Counted from the first letter of the stretch, positions 8,010-17,280 are shown. The stretch: DNA of 64,000 nucleotides from Fictibacillus marinisediminis (GCF_023149135.1 NZ_JAIWJX010000002.1:3100001-3164000), one strand, 5' to 3'. Numbers and translations: made by a program. Notes: a model not told the origin generated them from the letters alone.

Positions 8010-9068
8010 TTACTCCATATTAGCATGGACCTCAAAATCCACTCTCAGTTTGGGATAATATTCATTCCTCCAGTCTTTTAATTCATGGTAAGAAATCAGA
8101 TGATGAAATTGTTGGCCAAACCCAAAAATATCTGTATGGCTTCTTTGTGTTTGCTTAAGTATATGATAAAACCGCTTTTCAGTAATCTTTTCAAGTTCTT
8201 TTTGAATCATGTGATCTGTGATTCCTTCTTTTCTTTCTAAAATGTGTATTTTTAAATTCAAGTCGCTTGACACCAGCGGTTGATTACCTTTCATTGATGT
8301 TATATTTTGAATGGAGCTGTTTGTGATCATAATACTGGCAAAACCTAGACTCTCTATTTTTCCTTTTCCTTTTTTATTTTCGTTTTGGAATACATTAATT
8401 AATTGGTATTCATCCGGGCTGATTCTTTCCACTATTTTTCCTTTCTTCAAAATATCGGAGCCCTCAAAGATTAACACTGTATCTTTTCCGGAACGAACAA
8501 CCGGAACGGCGATATCTCTAGTATATAAAAACGGGCTTCGATACACTTCCCAAATAGGGGTACTAAAGATCTCAGGTGCCCACCCAGCCCCTTTATTAAA
8601 ATAATCATAAATAGAGGAAGCATGGACACCTAACTTATCGTTTATGTTTGATAACACATTTTCGACATTTTCATCTGTAATGGCTACCAACGCTCTTGAG
8701 GGAATTTCTTCTGAATCCATTAAAAATTTTATAAGGCCCTTAAATTCCTGTTGGTTATGTGCCAAATTGTTTTGAATGACGATTAATCGTATTTGTGAAT
8801 AATCAACGGCATCTTCGGAGTTTGTCCGCATTTGTCCAAGCACACTTGCTATAGTTTCGCCTTTCCCTGTTACAATTCTCGATATTTTGCTGTCTTTATT
8901 CGGTATAGGGATTTGCAATGTTAATTTATACTCTTTACCATCTTCTTTGGAAATGCCCAGGACTAAAGGAATGGTGCGTTTATTTATATCTTTAATATCC
9001 CAACACCCGCAGAGTAAGATTATTGACATGAATACGATCAATAGTTTATATCGTTTATTTTTTTTCAT
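8010..9068 (-). CDS. Spore germinant receptor C subunit (GerAC/Ger(x)C family lipoprotein)
   Basis: Lipid-anchored subunit of a germinant receptor in the inner spore membrane. A type II signal peptide ends in lipobox LLCGC-W (Cys about residue 22), followed by the family hallmark WDIKDIN. Downstream are the expected beta-rich domains and, near the end, HTDIFGFGQQFHH, the conserved 'D-x-F-G-F-G' motif. I start at the ATG before MKKNKRYKLL (GAGGTG 9 bases upstream), which overlaps the B gene by 14 bases. The protein stops at VDFEVHANME, a little earlier than usual, since most relatives end in a short basic tail. Last gene of the gerA-gerB-gerC operon. Confidence 0.92.
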   Translation of the reverse strand: MKKNKRYKLLIVFMSIILLCGCWDIKDINKRTIPLVLGISKEDGKEYKLTLQIPIPNKDSKISRIVTGKGETIASVLGQMRTNSEDAVDYSQIRLIVIQNNLAHNQQEFKGLIKFLMDSEEIPSRALVAITDENVENVLSNINDKLGVHASSIYDYFNKGAGWAPEIFSTPIWEVYRSPFLYTRDIAVPVVRSGKDTVLIFEGSDILKKGKIVERISPDEYQLINVFQNENKKGKGKIESLGFASIMITNSSIQNITSMKGNQPLVSSDLNLKIHILERKEGITDHMIQKELEKITEKRFYHILKQTQRSHTDIFGFGQQFHHLISYHELKDWRNEYYPKLRVDFEVHANME

Positions 9069-10137
9069 TCCCCACGACACCTCTTTTCGACAGAAAACCA
9101 TAGATAAAAATGGTACATGGAATAATAATCATTAAATAAGCTTGAGCACCTGTACTATACAGAAACCACTTTTCCATCAAAGTTTTGTTCGGAATAAATA
9201 ACGCGAAAATAAAAGCGATGACAGAAAAAGCAATAATCCAATATGAGGATTCGCCTTTGCTGCATTTCAACATTTTCTGCATGATCCGTCCGATCATCCA
9301 AAGTATAACTGCATTAGCCAATATCACTAATCCAATCAACGATAAACCGAAGAACAACGGTTGCCGGTTGAACGAAAACCAGCTAATGTCTATTGAATCC
9401 ATTGCTTCCATAAAAGGGTGGGTCATGACCACAACCGGTTCTTGTCCGAAAATATATAACGGTATATACACAACCGAAAGAAAAAATAACGTTACACTAA
9501 CCCATGCAATAAAAAAAGGGCGGAACGTCAATTTTGTTTTGGAAGTCATAAATCCCAAAAATAAAAACGATGAAAATCCTAAAAGATAGCAAAAATTTTT
9601 ATTTAACAAGAATTTGGGAGGTGAATTCCAACCAAGTGTAACGTTATTTAAATCAAAATTTATAAAAGAGGAAAAAATATTAAATAGCACTAAGGGAAAA
9701 ACAATCAAGAATATAAAAATCGAGGAACGTAAAATGGTGCCTAAACCTTTTATAGCTGTATATACCGAAATGAAAAATAACAGTGCCATTATTGACCAAT
9801 AAGGGGTCCGAGGCAAAAATATCGAAATAATGACTTCAGTATGCAGGCGAATATTGAGGGCAACTAGCGCAATCAAGTGGATTACAAATGGGGTAAGAAA
9901 CATGATTACAGCCCATCTCCCCATTTTAAGAAAAATATCAATGACATCATTTTCGGGAAAATAATTTAACCCTTTCATGTAAATCCAAATTAAAACCAAT
10001 TCCAGAAAACATTGACACATCACCACTTCCCAATGAGCTGTTTTCGTTAATACATAAACGAGATTAGGATAGACCAAATAGCCAAAACTCAAATGTATAA
10101 TAATGAAAACTGCTCCAATTTGTATCCTCTGCGTCAC
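9055..10137 (-). CDS. Spore germinant receptor B subunit (GerAB family, APC-type permease)
   Basis: Integral membrane subunit that senses the germinant, distantly related to amino-acid transporters. 360 residues, about ten transmembrane helices, normal length for GerAB. It begins with an ATG overlapping the A-gene stop by 4 bases (ATGA), indicating translational coupling, and overlaps the C gene at its end. With the A and C proteins it should form one receptor. Its germinant cannot be read from the sequence. The whole operon lies between the two tmRNA-end repeats, so it appears to be a mobile receptor. Confidence 0.92.
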   Translation of the reverse strand: MTQRIQIGAVFIIIHLSFGYLVYPNLVYVLTKTAHWEVVMCQCFLELVLIWIYMKGLNYFPENDVIDIFLKMGRWAVIMFLTPFVIHLIALVALNIRLHTEVIISIFLPRTPYWSIMALLFFISVYTAIKGLGTILRSSIFIFLIVFPLVLFNIFSSFINFDLNNVTLGWNSPPKFLLNKNFCYLLGFSSFLFLGFMTSKTKLTFRPFFIAWVSVTLFFLSVVYIPLYIFGQEPVVVMTHPFMEAMDSIDISWFSFNRQPLFFGLSLIGLVILANAVILWMIGRIMQKMLKCSKGESSYWIIAFSVIAFIFALFIPNKTLMEKWFLYSTGAQAYLMIIIPCTIFIYGFLSKRGVVGNEKK

Positions 10138-11450
10138 TTTGTGTCTCCTTTTTGTTCAATACGAAACGTTAGATAAGGAATATCATTGGATGTTAAGCTT
10201 GCCAAATATATGATGGTGAAAATGAAACCAGTAAAAACCCCTAAAATACCGAAAAGTGATGCCAAAATTAATATGGGGTATTTCAGTAAACGAATGTACA
10301 AGGAGTTTTGCATTCCGATCACTGCCGAACTGGCAATTACAATAGCGGTGATTACAATGACCAACAAATTACTTACTAATTTCGCTTCAACTACCGCCTG
10401 CCCCAATATGACCCCTCCTACCATTGTAATAGCGGGACCCACGCTCTTAGGAAGCCGCACAATCGCTTCAAGTATCAAATCAACTAAAACGACCATTGCA
10501 ATGGTTTCAAGAAAGGCCGATAAAGGAATACCTTCCCTGCTTTTAAGAACAAACAAAGCAAGATCAGTTTTAAATACTTCAGGGTTAACTGAGACCAAGG
10601 CAACATATAAAGCGGGAAGTATCAGCGTGGCCACAACTCCTATTACTCTAAAGAGTCGAAGCATAAATGACAGTACAAAAGGGAAATTGCGATCGTTTAC
10701 ACTACTTAACATGTCCCAAACCAGATGGGGAAAAACAAGCGCGAAGGGACAATTATCTAAAAAAAGCACGATTCTGTTCTTTTTTAAGGAATGAATGGCT
10801 TGAACCGGAAGTTCAGTGGCGAATAGATGACTGACAGGACTCAACCTACGTTGACCAAATTGCTTATTAAGATCATCAATTGTTTCAATATCTGATTTAA
10901 TTTGATTTAACTGCTGGTTCACTTTTTCAATAAGGTCATTTGGGGCTCTTCCTTTAACATAGAGCATTGACAGCTTTCGCTTTTCTAGTTCTCCGACTTG
11001 ATAGGAACAATGGCACAGACGTTCAGTATTCAGACTTTTTCGAATCATCCCAACGTTAATATTAATATCTTCTCCAAAGGCATCCGTAGAGGATTGAATG
11101 GGACTTTCATTTTTAGGCTCTTCAATGCTGCTACTCAGATTTTGGGCGATAGGGTCTATCACGGCATTCTCTTCGTCATCTTTTGAAACGATCACTAATT
11201 TGCCTTCTAATACGGATTTGATGATTTGTGCTGTATCAACGTTAATCTGGTCACTAAGGTTTGTCAAAAGTACTTTTAATGAAGTAGACGAAGCCGCCAT
11301 TTGTTGAACATATAATTTCGACTTAGGTAAATCAACTAGCGTATTAAATCCAATAAGATAGATTGCTGTTTTATCTACAAGTTCTTCTTCGATGAAAAAA
11401 TCGTCGTGATTGGAAAACTTGGATTCAATTTCTTTCACTATATTCTTCAT
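10134..11450 (-). CDS. Spore germinant receptor A subunit (GerAA family)
   Basis: Largest receptor subunit: a soluble N-terminal domain (about 1-230) and a membrane domain with four to six helices. Family features include CHCSYQVGELE, YVKGRAPNDL (the 'Y-x-x-G-x-A/R-x-x-x-L' segment), FLDNCPFALVFPHLVWD and the basic LRLFRVIGV before the first helix. The ATG is preceded by GGGG at 8 bases; about 438 residues, slightly short for the family, which is often 460-500. First gene of the operon A-B-C. Expression would be expected in the forespore under sigma-G, but I could not identify a convincing promoter in the 200 bases upstream. Confidence 0.92.
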   Translation of the reverse strand: MKNIVKEIESKFSNHDDFFIEEELVDKTAIYLIGFNTLVDLPKSKLYVQQMAASSTSLKVLLTNLSDQINVDTAQIIKSVLEGKLVIVSKDDEENAVIDPIAQNLSSSIEEPKNESPIQSSTDAFGEDININVGMIRKSLNTERLCHCSYQVGELEKRKLSMLYVKGRAPNDLIEKVNQQLNQIKSDIETIDDLNKQFGQRRLSPVSHLFATELPVQAIHSLKKNRIVLFLDNCPFALVFPHLVWDMLSSVNDRNFPFVLSFMLRLFRVIGVVATLILPALYVALVSVNPEVFKTDLALFVLKSREGIPLSAFLETIAMVVLVDLILEAIVRLPKSVGPAITMVGGVILGQAVVEAKLVSNLLVIVITAIVIASSAVIGMQNSLYIRLLKYPILILASLFGILGVFTGFIFTIIYLASLTSNDIPYLTFRIEQKGDTK

Positions 11451-11648
11451 TAATTTGCCCCTTAACAACTTGAAATCTAAAGAAATTATTTGCAATAGGG
11501 AGCGTTTTTATTCGATGAATGAATAACTAGTGCTATATCCAGATGGTTTAACCGAACTATTATAAAGGAAATTTAAGTCTTAAAGCGAATGGTTAGTTGA
11601 ACATGAAACAATGAATTTAAAAATTTGCTAATTTACGGAGGGAATGAA

Positions 11649-12146
11649 ATGTTTACATCAGTAAATGATTTCTTAAACGAATGGAAACAAGAAGCAGCTG
11701 TTACCCAGAAAGTGCTGGATGTGCTGACGGATGAATCGTTGAATCAGGAGGTTTCTCGAGGATTATACAGCATTGGAAGCCTCGCTTGGCACATTACTGG
11801 AGCAGCTTACTACTTTCCTTCACAGGTTGGATTAATATTTGAGACTCCTGATCTTCAAAAAGAGACACCCAAATCAGCTGCAGAAATCAGTGAGACATAC
11901 AAAACAGTAAGTGAGCGGTTAACACAAGAGTTTTCTGAACAGGTTTCAGAAGAAAAAATGAACGAAATGGTGAATTTATTTGGTATGGACATGCCTGTTC
12001 AGGCTGTTTTCCGTCTGCTCATTCAGCATCAGGCTCATCATCGCGGACAATTGACTGTCTTAATGAGACAAGCTGACTTGAAAGTTCCTGGCGTATATGG
12101 CCCTAGCAAAGAAGAATGGGAAGCAATGAATGCTCAAAAGAGCTGA
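11649..12146 (+). CDS. DinB/YfiT-like family protein
   Basis: 165-residue four-helix-bundle protein. The metal-site histidines of the DinB superfamily are visible: SLAWHITGAA (about residue 46) and HQAHHRGQLTVLMRQ (about 130-144). Superfamily members include thiol-S-transferases using bacillithiol or mycothiol and many of unknown role. The ATG follows GGAGGG by 6 bases. It is the last gene before the right tmRNA-end repeat, so it belongs to the 4.4-kb segment with the ger operon, although it is transcribed divergently from it. Confidence 0.85.
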   Translation: MFTSVNDFLNEWKQEAAVTQKVLDVLTDESLNQEVSRGLYSIGSLAWHITGAAYYFPSQVGLIFETPDLQKETPKSAAEISETYKTVSERLTQEFSEQVSEEKMNEMVNLFGMDMPVQAVFRLLIQHQAHHRGQLTVLMRQADLKVPGVYGPSKEEWEAMNAQKS

Positions 12147-12197
12147 GATCGTCATGATGAAAAAATGTTTTAAAGGAAATTTTCTCTGGTTCTAAAT

Positions 12198-12226
12198 AGC
12201 GGTTCGATCCCGCTGGTCTCCACCAT
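12198..12226 (+). repeat. Second tmRNA (ssrA) 3'-end copy, probable attachment site
   Basis: Matches the 29-mer at 7812-7840 in 28 positions (G for A before GTCTCCACCA). Similarity also seems to reach a little upstream (TTTCTCTGG versus TTTCCTCTGG). No tmRNA body is present. The two copies are direct repeats 4,386 bases apart, as expected for the ends of an integrated element. Chromosomal genes appear to start just to the right. Confidence 0.75.
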
Positions 12227-12310
12227 TCACAAACCATTAAAGCCCTTGATAATCAATCAGCAAAACAACTGCAACACTTAATCCTTTAACAAAGTTAAAC
12301 TTCCTAAAGT

Positions 12311-12343
12311 ATAAAAAAACGAAGCCGCTAACTTGCGGCTTCG
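12311..12343 (-). terminator. Terminator of the YeeE/YedE gene
   Basis: CGAAGCCGC/GCGGCTTCG perfect stem with a 6-base loop; on the minus strand it runs into seven T. It starts 9 bases past the stop codon. Confidence 0.9.
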
Positions 12344-12351
12344 CTTTCTTA

Positions 12352-13608
12352 TTAAGAACAGAATTTATCAGTTGATTTCGGAACGGATAACCCGAATAAC
12401 GGACGGATATACAAAGCAAAAAAGGTTCCAAGCATCGCCATAATCGCCCAAACATAGCCATGCAGGCTAAAGGATGCGATACCACTGAAATACGCTCCAA
12501 TATTACATCCAAAAGCAAGGCGTGCTCCATACCCCATGAGCAGTCCGCCGATGATCGCCGCGGCTGCTGTACGAAGAGGCACTTTCTTTAGAAGGAATAC
12601 ACCTCCAAGCGTAGAAGCAGCCAGTGCCCCAACAATAAGGCCAAAGTCCATTACACTGGTTCCATCCATAAAAACAGATTGATTGAGAGGCGCTGCTTTT
12701 TCACCGGCCCAGTAACCCCATTGGGTAACGTCGACTCCCATTGCCTGTGCGGCTTTGGATCCCCATAGGGCAAAAGCGGAAGTAATACCCCACGGACTTC
12801 CTTTTACAAGTAAAGTTGCGGCATTAAGCACTGCCAGGACGACAGCCGCAGTTAATATGGGCCAAGAGCCGCGGATGACACGGGTCCAGCCTTTTGCACC
12901 TGGAATCGGAGCCATTTTTGGAGGACGGCGTTTCTTTTCAACTTTAAATGTCAGCCAAGTTATGCCCCCTAGGATAATCATTTGAATCCCCCAGCCTCCA
13001 AACCAGCCAAGACCTGTGCTTGTCGCCAAGGAAAAAGGCTTAAATGCAGGGAGATTCATCCAAAAATCGAAGTGGTATGCTCCAAAAACAGAGCCGACAA
13101 TAAATGCAATTAATGTGAGAAACATTTCAGAACGGCCACCGCCTACAGCATACAATGTGCCAGATGCACAACCGTTGCCAAGCTGCATTCCGATGCCGAA
13201 AATAAAAGCACCCACAATTAAGCTTACCCCGACTGGAGAGACGTTTCCAACCGGACTTCCGCCAAATAAGGTAACGTCAGCCGCAAATATAATCGCAAAC
13301 AACGTACTGGCAACTGCCAGCATCAGCATATGCGCACGAATGGCTTCACCGTTCCCTACTGCCATAAACCGTCTAAATGCAGATGTAAAACCAAACCTTG
13401 CGTGAAAGAGTGTAAATCCAAGCAAAAGGCCGAGCCACAAGAGCATTCCTTGTTTTAAACCTCCAGCCTGGATGCTTGCATAGCTCAATATAACTGTTAA
13501 CAAGCCTGCAAACACAACCCAGTAAGCCTGAACCGCCCCCGTGCTTTTCCCTTCACCAGTCGGCTTTCTTTCTTTATTTTGTGACGTATTAGAAGAAGTT
13601 AACCCCAT
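12352..13608 (-). CDS. YeeE/YedE family sulfur-compound transporter (TsuA-like)
   Basis: Membrane protein of about 418 residues with ten or more helices in two related halves. Each half carries the family's Cys signature: QLGNGCASGTLYA (about residue 143) and LAFGCNIGAYFSG (about 380). In characterised relatives, conserved cysteines pass thiosulfate through the pore, so uptake of thiosulfate or a similar sulfur compound is the likely role. AAGGGG stands 7 bases before the ATG. No tusA-like sulfur carrier gene lies beside it, unlike many homologues. It is the first gene right of the islands and reads toward them. Confidence 0.88.
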   Translation of the reverse strand: MGLTSSNTSQNKERKPTGEGKSTGAVQAYWVVFAGLLTVILSYASIQAGGLKQGMLLWLGLLLGFTLFHARFGFTSAFRRFMAVGNGEAIRAHMLMLAVASTLFAIIFAADVTLFGGSPVGNVSPVGVSLIVGAFIFGIGMQLGNGCASGTLYAVGGGRSEMFLTLIAFIVGSVFGAYHFDFWMNLPAFKPFSLATSTGLGWFGGWGIQMIILGGITWLTFKVEKKRRPPKMAPIPGAKGWTRVIRGSWPILTAAVVLAVLNAATLLVKGSPWGITSAFALWGSKAAQAMGVDVTQWGYWAGEKAAPLNQSVFMDGTSVMDFGLIVGALAASTLGGVFLLKKVPLRTAAAAIIGGLLMGYGARLAFGCNIGAYFSGIASFSLHGYVWAIMAMLGTFFALYIRPLFGLSVPKSTDKFCS

Positions 13609-13890
13609 CAAATCACCCCTTAATCCAATAAAACTAGTCGGAAATATTCTTTCTCTGTATACTACAACTTATATTGAAAAAGGGGAACCATTTTGCTTGT
13701 GTTAATTTTTAGAGAATATTAAAAAAGCCAGAGCCCCCTTTAAAAAGAGGACTAGCTGACTAAATTCAGGTTGATTTGAACATTCCTAACGGTAGTAAAA
13801 AAAAGATTTTGGCAGGCGGAAACAAGCATTTGTTTGACTCGTCCATCAATTGCTATCCTAGCCTAATTAAACTACGACAATTACAATGGT

Positions 13891-14811
13891 TTAGTTTGAC
13901 AAAGGTATGGCTTGATTCAATACTGTATCCATACATCGCTGTATTTGTTCCTTCTTTTCAGCACTTAATGGACGTGCAGGTGCCAATACATCGGTAGAGA
14001 TCTCGATTCCCCGCATCCGTATGGCTTCTTTCGCTACATTCACAAAAGGAGAATCGAGTTTGTATAAAAGGGGAAATGGCGCTAACTTTTTGTGTAATTC
14101 AATGGCTTTCCCGTAGTTTCCTTCCTTAAAAGATTGATAGAGGCCAACAGTAAGCTCTGGGATAAAATTGGCCGTTAACGGGATGGCACCGTCCCCGCCA
14201 ACAGATAATGTATTTAATAAGTGATCATCGTATCCAGAGAGAACCGCAAAATCTTCTTTAAAGGACTTCACCGTTAAGATCATTTCCCTGGTATGCCCCA
14301 CTGATTCAACCGTTTCTTTAATACCCGCGATATTCGGATGCGCTTTCACAAGCTTAAGTACAAATTCTGGTGATAAATCTTGTCCTGTTAGTCCAGGGAA
14401 ATTGTAGAGCAGAATGGGCAGATCAATCGCTTCAGCAATATCGGCATAATGTTGAAAAAGATTCTCCTCTGTAAGTTGCCAATAATAAGGGTTAATGACA
14501 ACAATACCGTCTGCTCCAGCCTCTTTTGCATGCATACTTAATGAGATGGTTTCTAGTGTGCTTGGAGTACCGGTTCCAATGAGAACGGGGACTCGGCCGT
14601 TAACATACTGAATGGCAAATTCAGTTACAGCTTTTCTTAATTCAGCCGTCATCTGGCTGAATTCACCACCTGTCCCTAAAAAGAACAGCCCATCTACTTT
14701 GGATTCAATTAAGAAATCAATCAGATTTCCCATACCCTTTTCATCTAGTCGTCCATCTTTATGTAATATGGTTGGAATCGGTGGAATAACACCTTGAAAT
14801 TTTGCTGACAT
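13891..14811 (-). CDS. Dihydrodipicolinate synthase / N-acetylneuraminate lyase family aldolase
   Basis: Cytoplasmic TIM-barrel class I aldolase, 306 residues. Family motifs are in place: FLGTGGEFSQ (the usual GTTGE is GTGGE here), YNFPG with the catalytic Tyr near residue 137, and AGIKETVES with the Schiff-base Lys near 165. The exact substrate cannot be assigned. DapA proper uses pyruvate plus aspartate semialdehyde, whereas solitary paralogues such as this often cleave 2-keto-3-deoxy sugar acids. A strong AAAGGAGAGATC site precedes the ATG. No biosynthetic partners are adjacent, which favours a catabolic role. Confidence 0.85.
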   Translation of the reverse strand: MSAKFQGVIPPIPTILHKDGRLDEKGMGNLIDFLIESKVDGLFFLGTGGEFSQMTAELRKAVTEFAIQYVNGRVPVLIGTGTPSTLETISLSMHAKEAGADGIVVINPYYWQLTEENLFQHYADIAEAIDLPILLYNFPGLTGQDLSPEFVLKLVKAHPNIAGIKETVESVGHTREMILTVKSFKEDFAVLSGYDDHLLNTLSVGGDGAIPLTANFIPELTVGLYQSFKEGNYGKAIELHKKLAPFPLLYKLDSPFVNVAKEAIRMRGIEISTDVLAPARPLSAEKKEQIQRCMDTVLNQAIPLSN

Positions 14812-14862
14812 ATGATCTCTCCTTTTTTAAAATGGCTGTTTTCGTAACCTTTGTTGCTCTTA

Positions 14863-15077
14863 GGAGTGGTTGATTTCCGTTTCAGGCTGCTCGCTTTCCG
14901 CGGGGCGTCCGGTGAGCCTTACCGGCGCCAGCGCCTACTTTCGGCGTATGGCGCCTGTTGGTCTCACCTGTCCCGCTGCTCCCGCAGGACAAGGAAGGCT
15001 TCGGCAGCGGTATATCGCACGAAGAAAATGTGAAATTCATTTTCGAGGAGTCTCACACCTTGCACTCCAATCAACTT
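14863..15077. repeat. GC-rich interspersed repeat (Bacillaceae MITE/REP-like element)
   Basis: A 215-base island much richer in GC than its surroundings. It begins GTGGTTGATTTCCG and ends with the near-inverted CACTCCAATCAACTT. Inside are internal palindromes (CTTTCCGCGGGG, TGTCCCGCTGCTCCC) and the pieces GGCGCCAGCGCC and ATGGCGCC. I recall near-identical elements scattered between genes in many Bacillaceae. This copy appears to carry about 60 extra bases after CTCCCGCAGGA (around 14989-15045), before the usual GTCTCACACC end. Short ORFs in it are not genes. Confidence 0.65.
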
Positions 15078-15284
15078 GTCAATGAAGATTCTTTAAAAAA
15101 TGTTCCCAAAGCAACAATCTTTTAGAAAAGAGCCTTAAAAATTGATAAATAGTATTAAAGCAGATTTGAGCTATATAAACCTCCTTTCTACCTAAAGGGT
15201 TTTATAATATCAAACAAGGTTTCTATTCTCTGAATATATCATAACATCTTTTCTGAAAAGTTAGAATTATATGCCAATAGATTA

Positions 15285-15318
15285 TAAAAAAAAATGACCT
15301 CTGTTGAATACAGAGATC
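15285..15318 (-). terminator. Terminator of the spore-surface protein gene
   Basis: CTCTGT/ACAGAG stem, extended by imperfect GAC/GTC pairing, followed on the minus strand by ten T. It lies about 65 bases after the stop. Nothing else is seen between it and the repeat. Confidence 0.75.
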
Positions 15319-15383
15319 GTCTTATAAAAACTGCTTAGGCTTTTTTTAATGTCCTTGTTTACTTCATTACGGTTGTGTCTATA

Positions 15384-16485
15384 CTAGTCGTCCAGCTTTG
15401 CCGCAGTTAAGTTAGCGTCAAAGAGATTAATTTGTGTAGCAGTTGCATTTTTCACTTGGAGAACTTCGTTTTCCTCTAAACAAACGATTTTACCCACTTT
15501 AGCCAAAGTGGTGTTAGGGAGAACGGTAACGGAAGCGATCAATCGAGCGTTAGCGAAGATTTCGAAAGTTGCATTTGTACCGCTCTGTAAATTCGCATTA
15601 AACGTGATTCCATAGGTTCCAGATTTTTTGATCGCGAGTCCGCCAATTGGAGAAATGTCAGTACACTCTGCAATCACTTCATTGTTTAATGGTATAAATT
15701 CATCGGGGTCAAATAATCTTCCATTAGTAGCACTGAACGAAGCATATCCAAGGACTTCATGACACTTTCTGCATTCCTTTTTACACGTAGAGGAGCTGGA
15801 GGAGCTCTCGTGTTTGCACTTAAATGAACTGGAGCTGGAGCTTTCATCTTTATGAGAATCCAACCTCGCCGCAGTTAAGTTAGCGTCATAGAGTGTAATC
15901 GTGGTAGCTGCTTTCACTTGGAGAACTTCGTTTTTCTCTAAACAAACGATTTTAGCCACTTTAGCCAAAGTAGCGAAAGGGTAAACGGTAACGGAAGCGA
16001 TTAATCGAGCGTTAGCATAGATTTCAAAAACTGCTGGCGTAGTTTGTCCACTGCCTGCTAAATTCACATTAAACGTGATTCCGTAGGTTCCAGATTTTTT
16101 GATCACGAGTCCGCCAAGTGGAGAAATGTCAATACATTCTGCAATTACTTCATTGTTTAACGGGATCAGTTCTCCGGGATTAAAAGTCGTACCCTCAAAA
16201 GTAGGAGCACTGAACGAAGCAAATCCAAGGACTTCTTTACACTTTCTGCATTCCTTTTTACACTTCGAGGAGCTGGAGGAACTCTCTTTTTTGCACTTAG
16301 AAGAGCTGGAGGAGCTGGAGGAACTGGAACTTTCATCTTTATGAATATGGCATTTTTTTATAATTTTAACACCCTTCTTTTTAACTCTTCTATTCGAGGA
16401 GCTGGAGGAACTCTCTTTTTTGCACTTAGAGGAGCTAGAGGAACTGGAACTTTCGTCTTTATGAAAACGATGACTTTTTTTTCAT
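15384..16485 (-). pseudogene. BclA-C-like spore-surface protein with two jelly-roll domains and Ser/Cys linkers; frameshifted at an A8 tract
   Basis: A perfect ribosome site (AAAGGTGG, then 7 bases) leads to an ATG at 16483-16485 followed by eight A on the coding strand. That frame stops after 8 codons, while the next frame is open for about 365 codons. One A fewer would join them as MKKSHRFHKDESSSS. The protein would then be: three low-complexity blocks of the type DESSSSSSSSKCKKE, a domain starting GFASFSAP, another linker with CKKECRKCHEV, and a second copy starting GYASFSAT. Both domains share ECxDISPxGGLxIKKSGTYG and ANARLIASVTV and resemble the trimeric C1q/TNF-like C-terminal domain of the exosporium protein BclA. 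Cys-Lys-Ser linkers replace collagen repeats, suggesting a cross-linked spore-surface protein. Without the shift no in-frame start with a ribosome site exists. Confidence 0.7.
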
Positions 16486-16581
16486 AATTTTACCACCTTT
16501 TTTTAAATCTTCTATATTATATTAATTTCATAATCCTATGTATGGTTGAATGATAGAGGACAAACGTACATTTAATAGTAA

Positions 16582-16962
16582 AGAGTAGCCAATTATGATA
16601 GAAACAAGAATAGCGTCCATGTTATCGCTCTTGTGTTACTATCCACTATCGCCAGATCACCCTTTGTGACCATTCCGTTACTTATGCTTTGGTCCTTCTC
16701 GGCATGGTCGTCTGGCCCAAGTCTGCAGTATAACCCGGTCTGGCTCGCTCCAGAAGCTTCAGAAATTCTACTTAGCCTGTATGGTTCCTGCATACAGTTA
16801 GGCATAGCAGCCGCCGCTGGGGTTGGGGGAATTGCTTTAAGAAACTCATCAGTGCTATCAGTCAGTTGGATCGGGGCCGCATCAGTCGTAATTGCTGCAA
16901 TTATTGCGGCGGCTCTATTTAGCCTAAATAGTAAAGTAACGAAGAACGAGAAAGCCGTTTAG
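16582..16962 (+). pseudogene. 3' fragment of an MFS transporter
   Basis: About 125 codons encode the last helices of a drug:H+ antiporter-like MFS permease: STIARSPFVTIPLLMLWSF, LQYNPVWLAPEAS, GSCIQLGIAAAAGVGGIAL, and a final helix. The phrase 'P-E-A-S, then S-x-x-Q-L-G-I-A, then G-G' is typical of the C-terminal half of chloramphenicol/arabinose-efflux-type proteins. Upstream are stop codons and no start with a ribosome site; about two thirds of the gene is missing. A remnant, probably left by deletion. Confidence 0.75.
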
Positions 16963-17049
16963 TTGAGAAAAAGCGCATTAATTCCCTACCACTGGGAAAA
17001 CTTTGATTATGCATGATAGACAAACTAACTATGAAAAGGGGTATGAACC

Positions 17050-17201
17050 ATGAAGAAAGACCACGAACAAAAGCCATCGGTCGCTCCAGGCATGAATGAT
17101 GCAGAAGAATTAGACCAAGAGGCTACACAGAAGAAATTGAAAGCGGCAATTATACAGAAGTAACAACGATGTCTTGGGACGAAGTGGATCCAAGTGAATA
17201 A
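17050..17201 (+). pseudogene. Small DUF4025-like (YozQ-type) gene with a two-base frameshift
   Basis: An ATG behind AAAGGGG opens MKKDHEQKPSVAPGMNDAEE, then after EAT the frame ends within 15 codons. Reading on from the second ACA of ACACA gives TEEIESGNYTEVTTMSWDE and DPSE-stop. Joined, the product is a roughly 48-residue acidic protein with the 'N-D-A-E-E-L ... E-V-T-T' pattern of DUF4025 proteins. Loss of one CA unit would restore the frame. DUF4025 function is unknown. Confidence 0.55.
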
Positions 17202-17240
17202 GGCTATATAGCTTTTATGAGCCAGAACAAAGCCCGTACA

Positions 17241-17280
17241 AACTATAAAAAGGCATTATAATGCCTTTTTATAGTTGTTT
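17241..17280 (+). terminator. Strong terminator
   Basis: Eighteen-base perfect arms (core AAAAAGGCATTA/TAATGCCTTTTT) with almost no loop, then GTTTTATTTT. It ends the DUF4025-like gene. Confidence 0.85.

Noticed and set aside
14851..15085. Two overlapping open frames
   Set aside because: They fall in the GC-rich interspersed repeat; their composition follows the repeat, not a protein.
16099..16344. Leu/Glu-rich open frame on the plus strand
   Set aside because: Antisense of the Ser/Lys linkers in the spore-surface gene; its repeats come from the serine codons.
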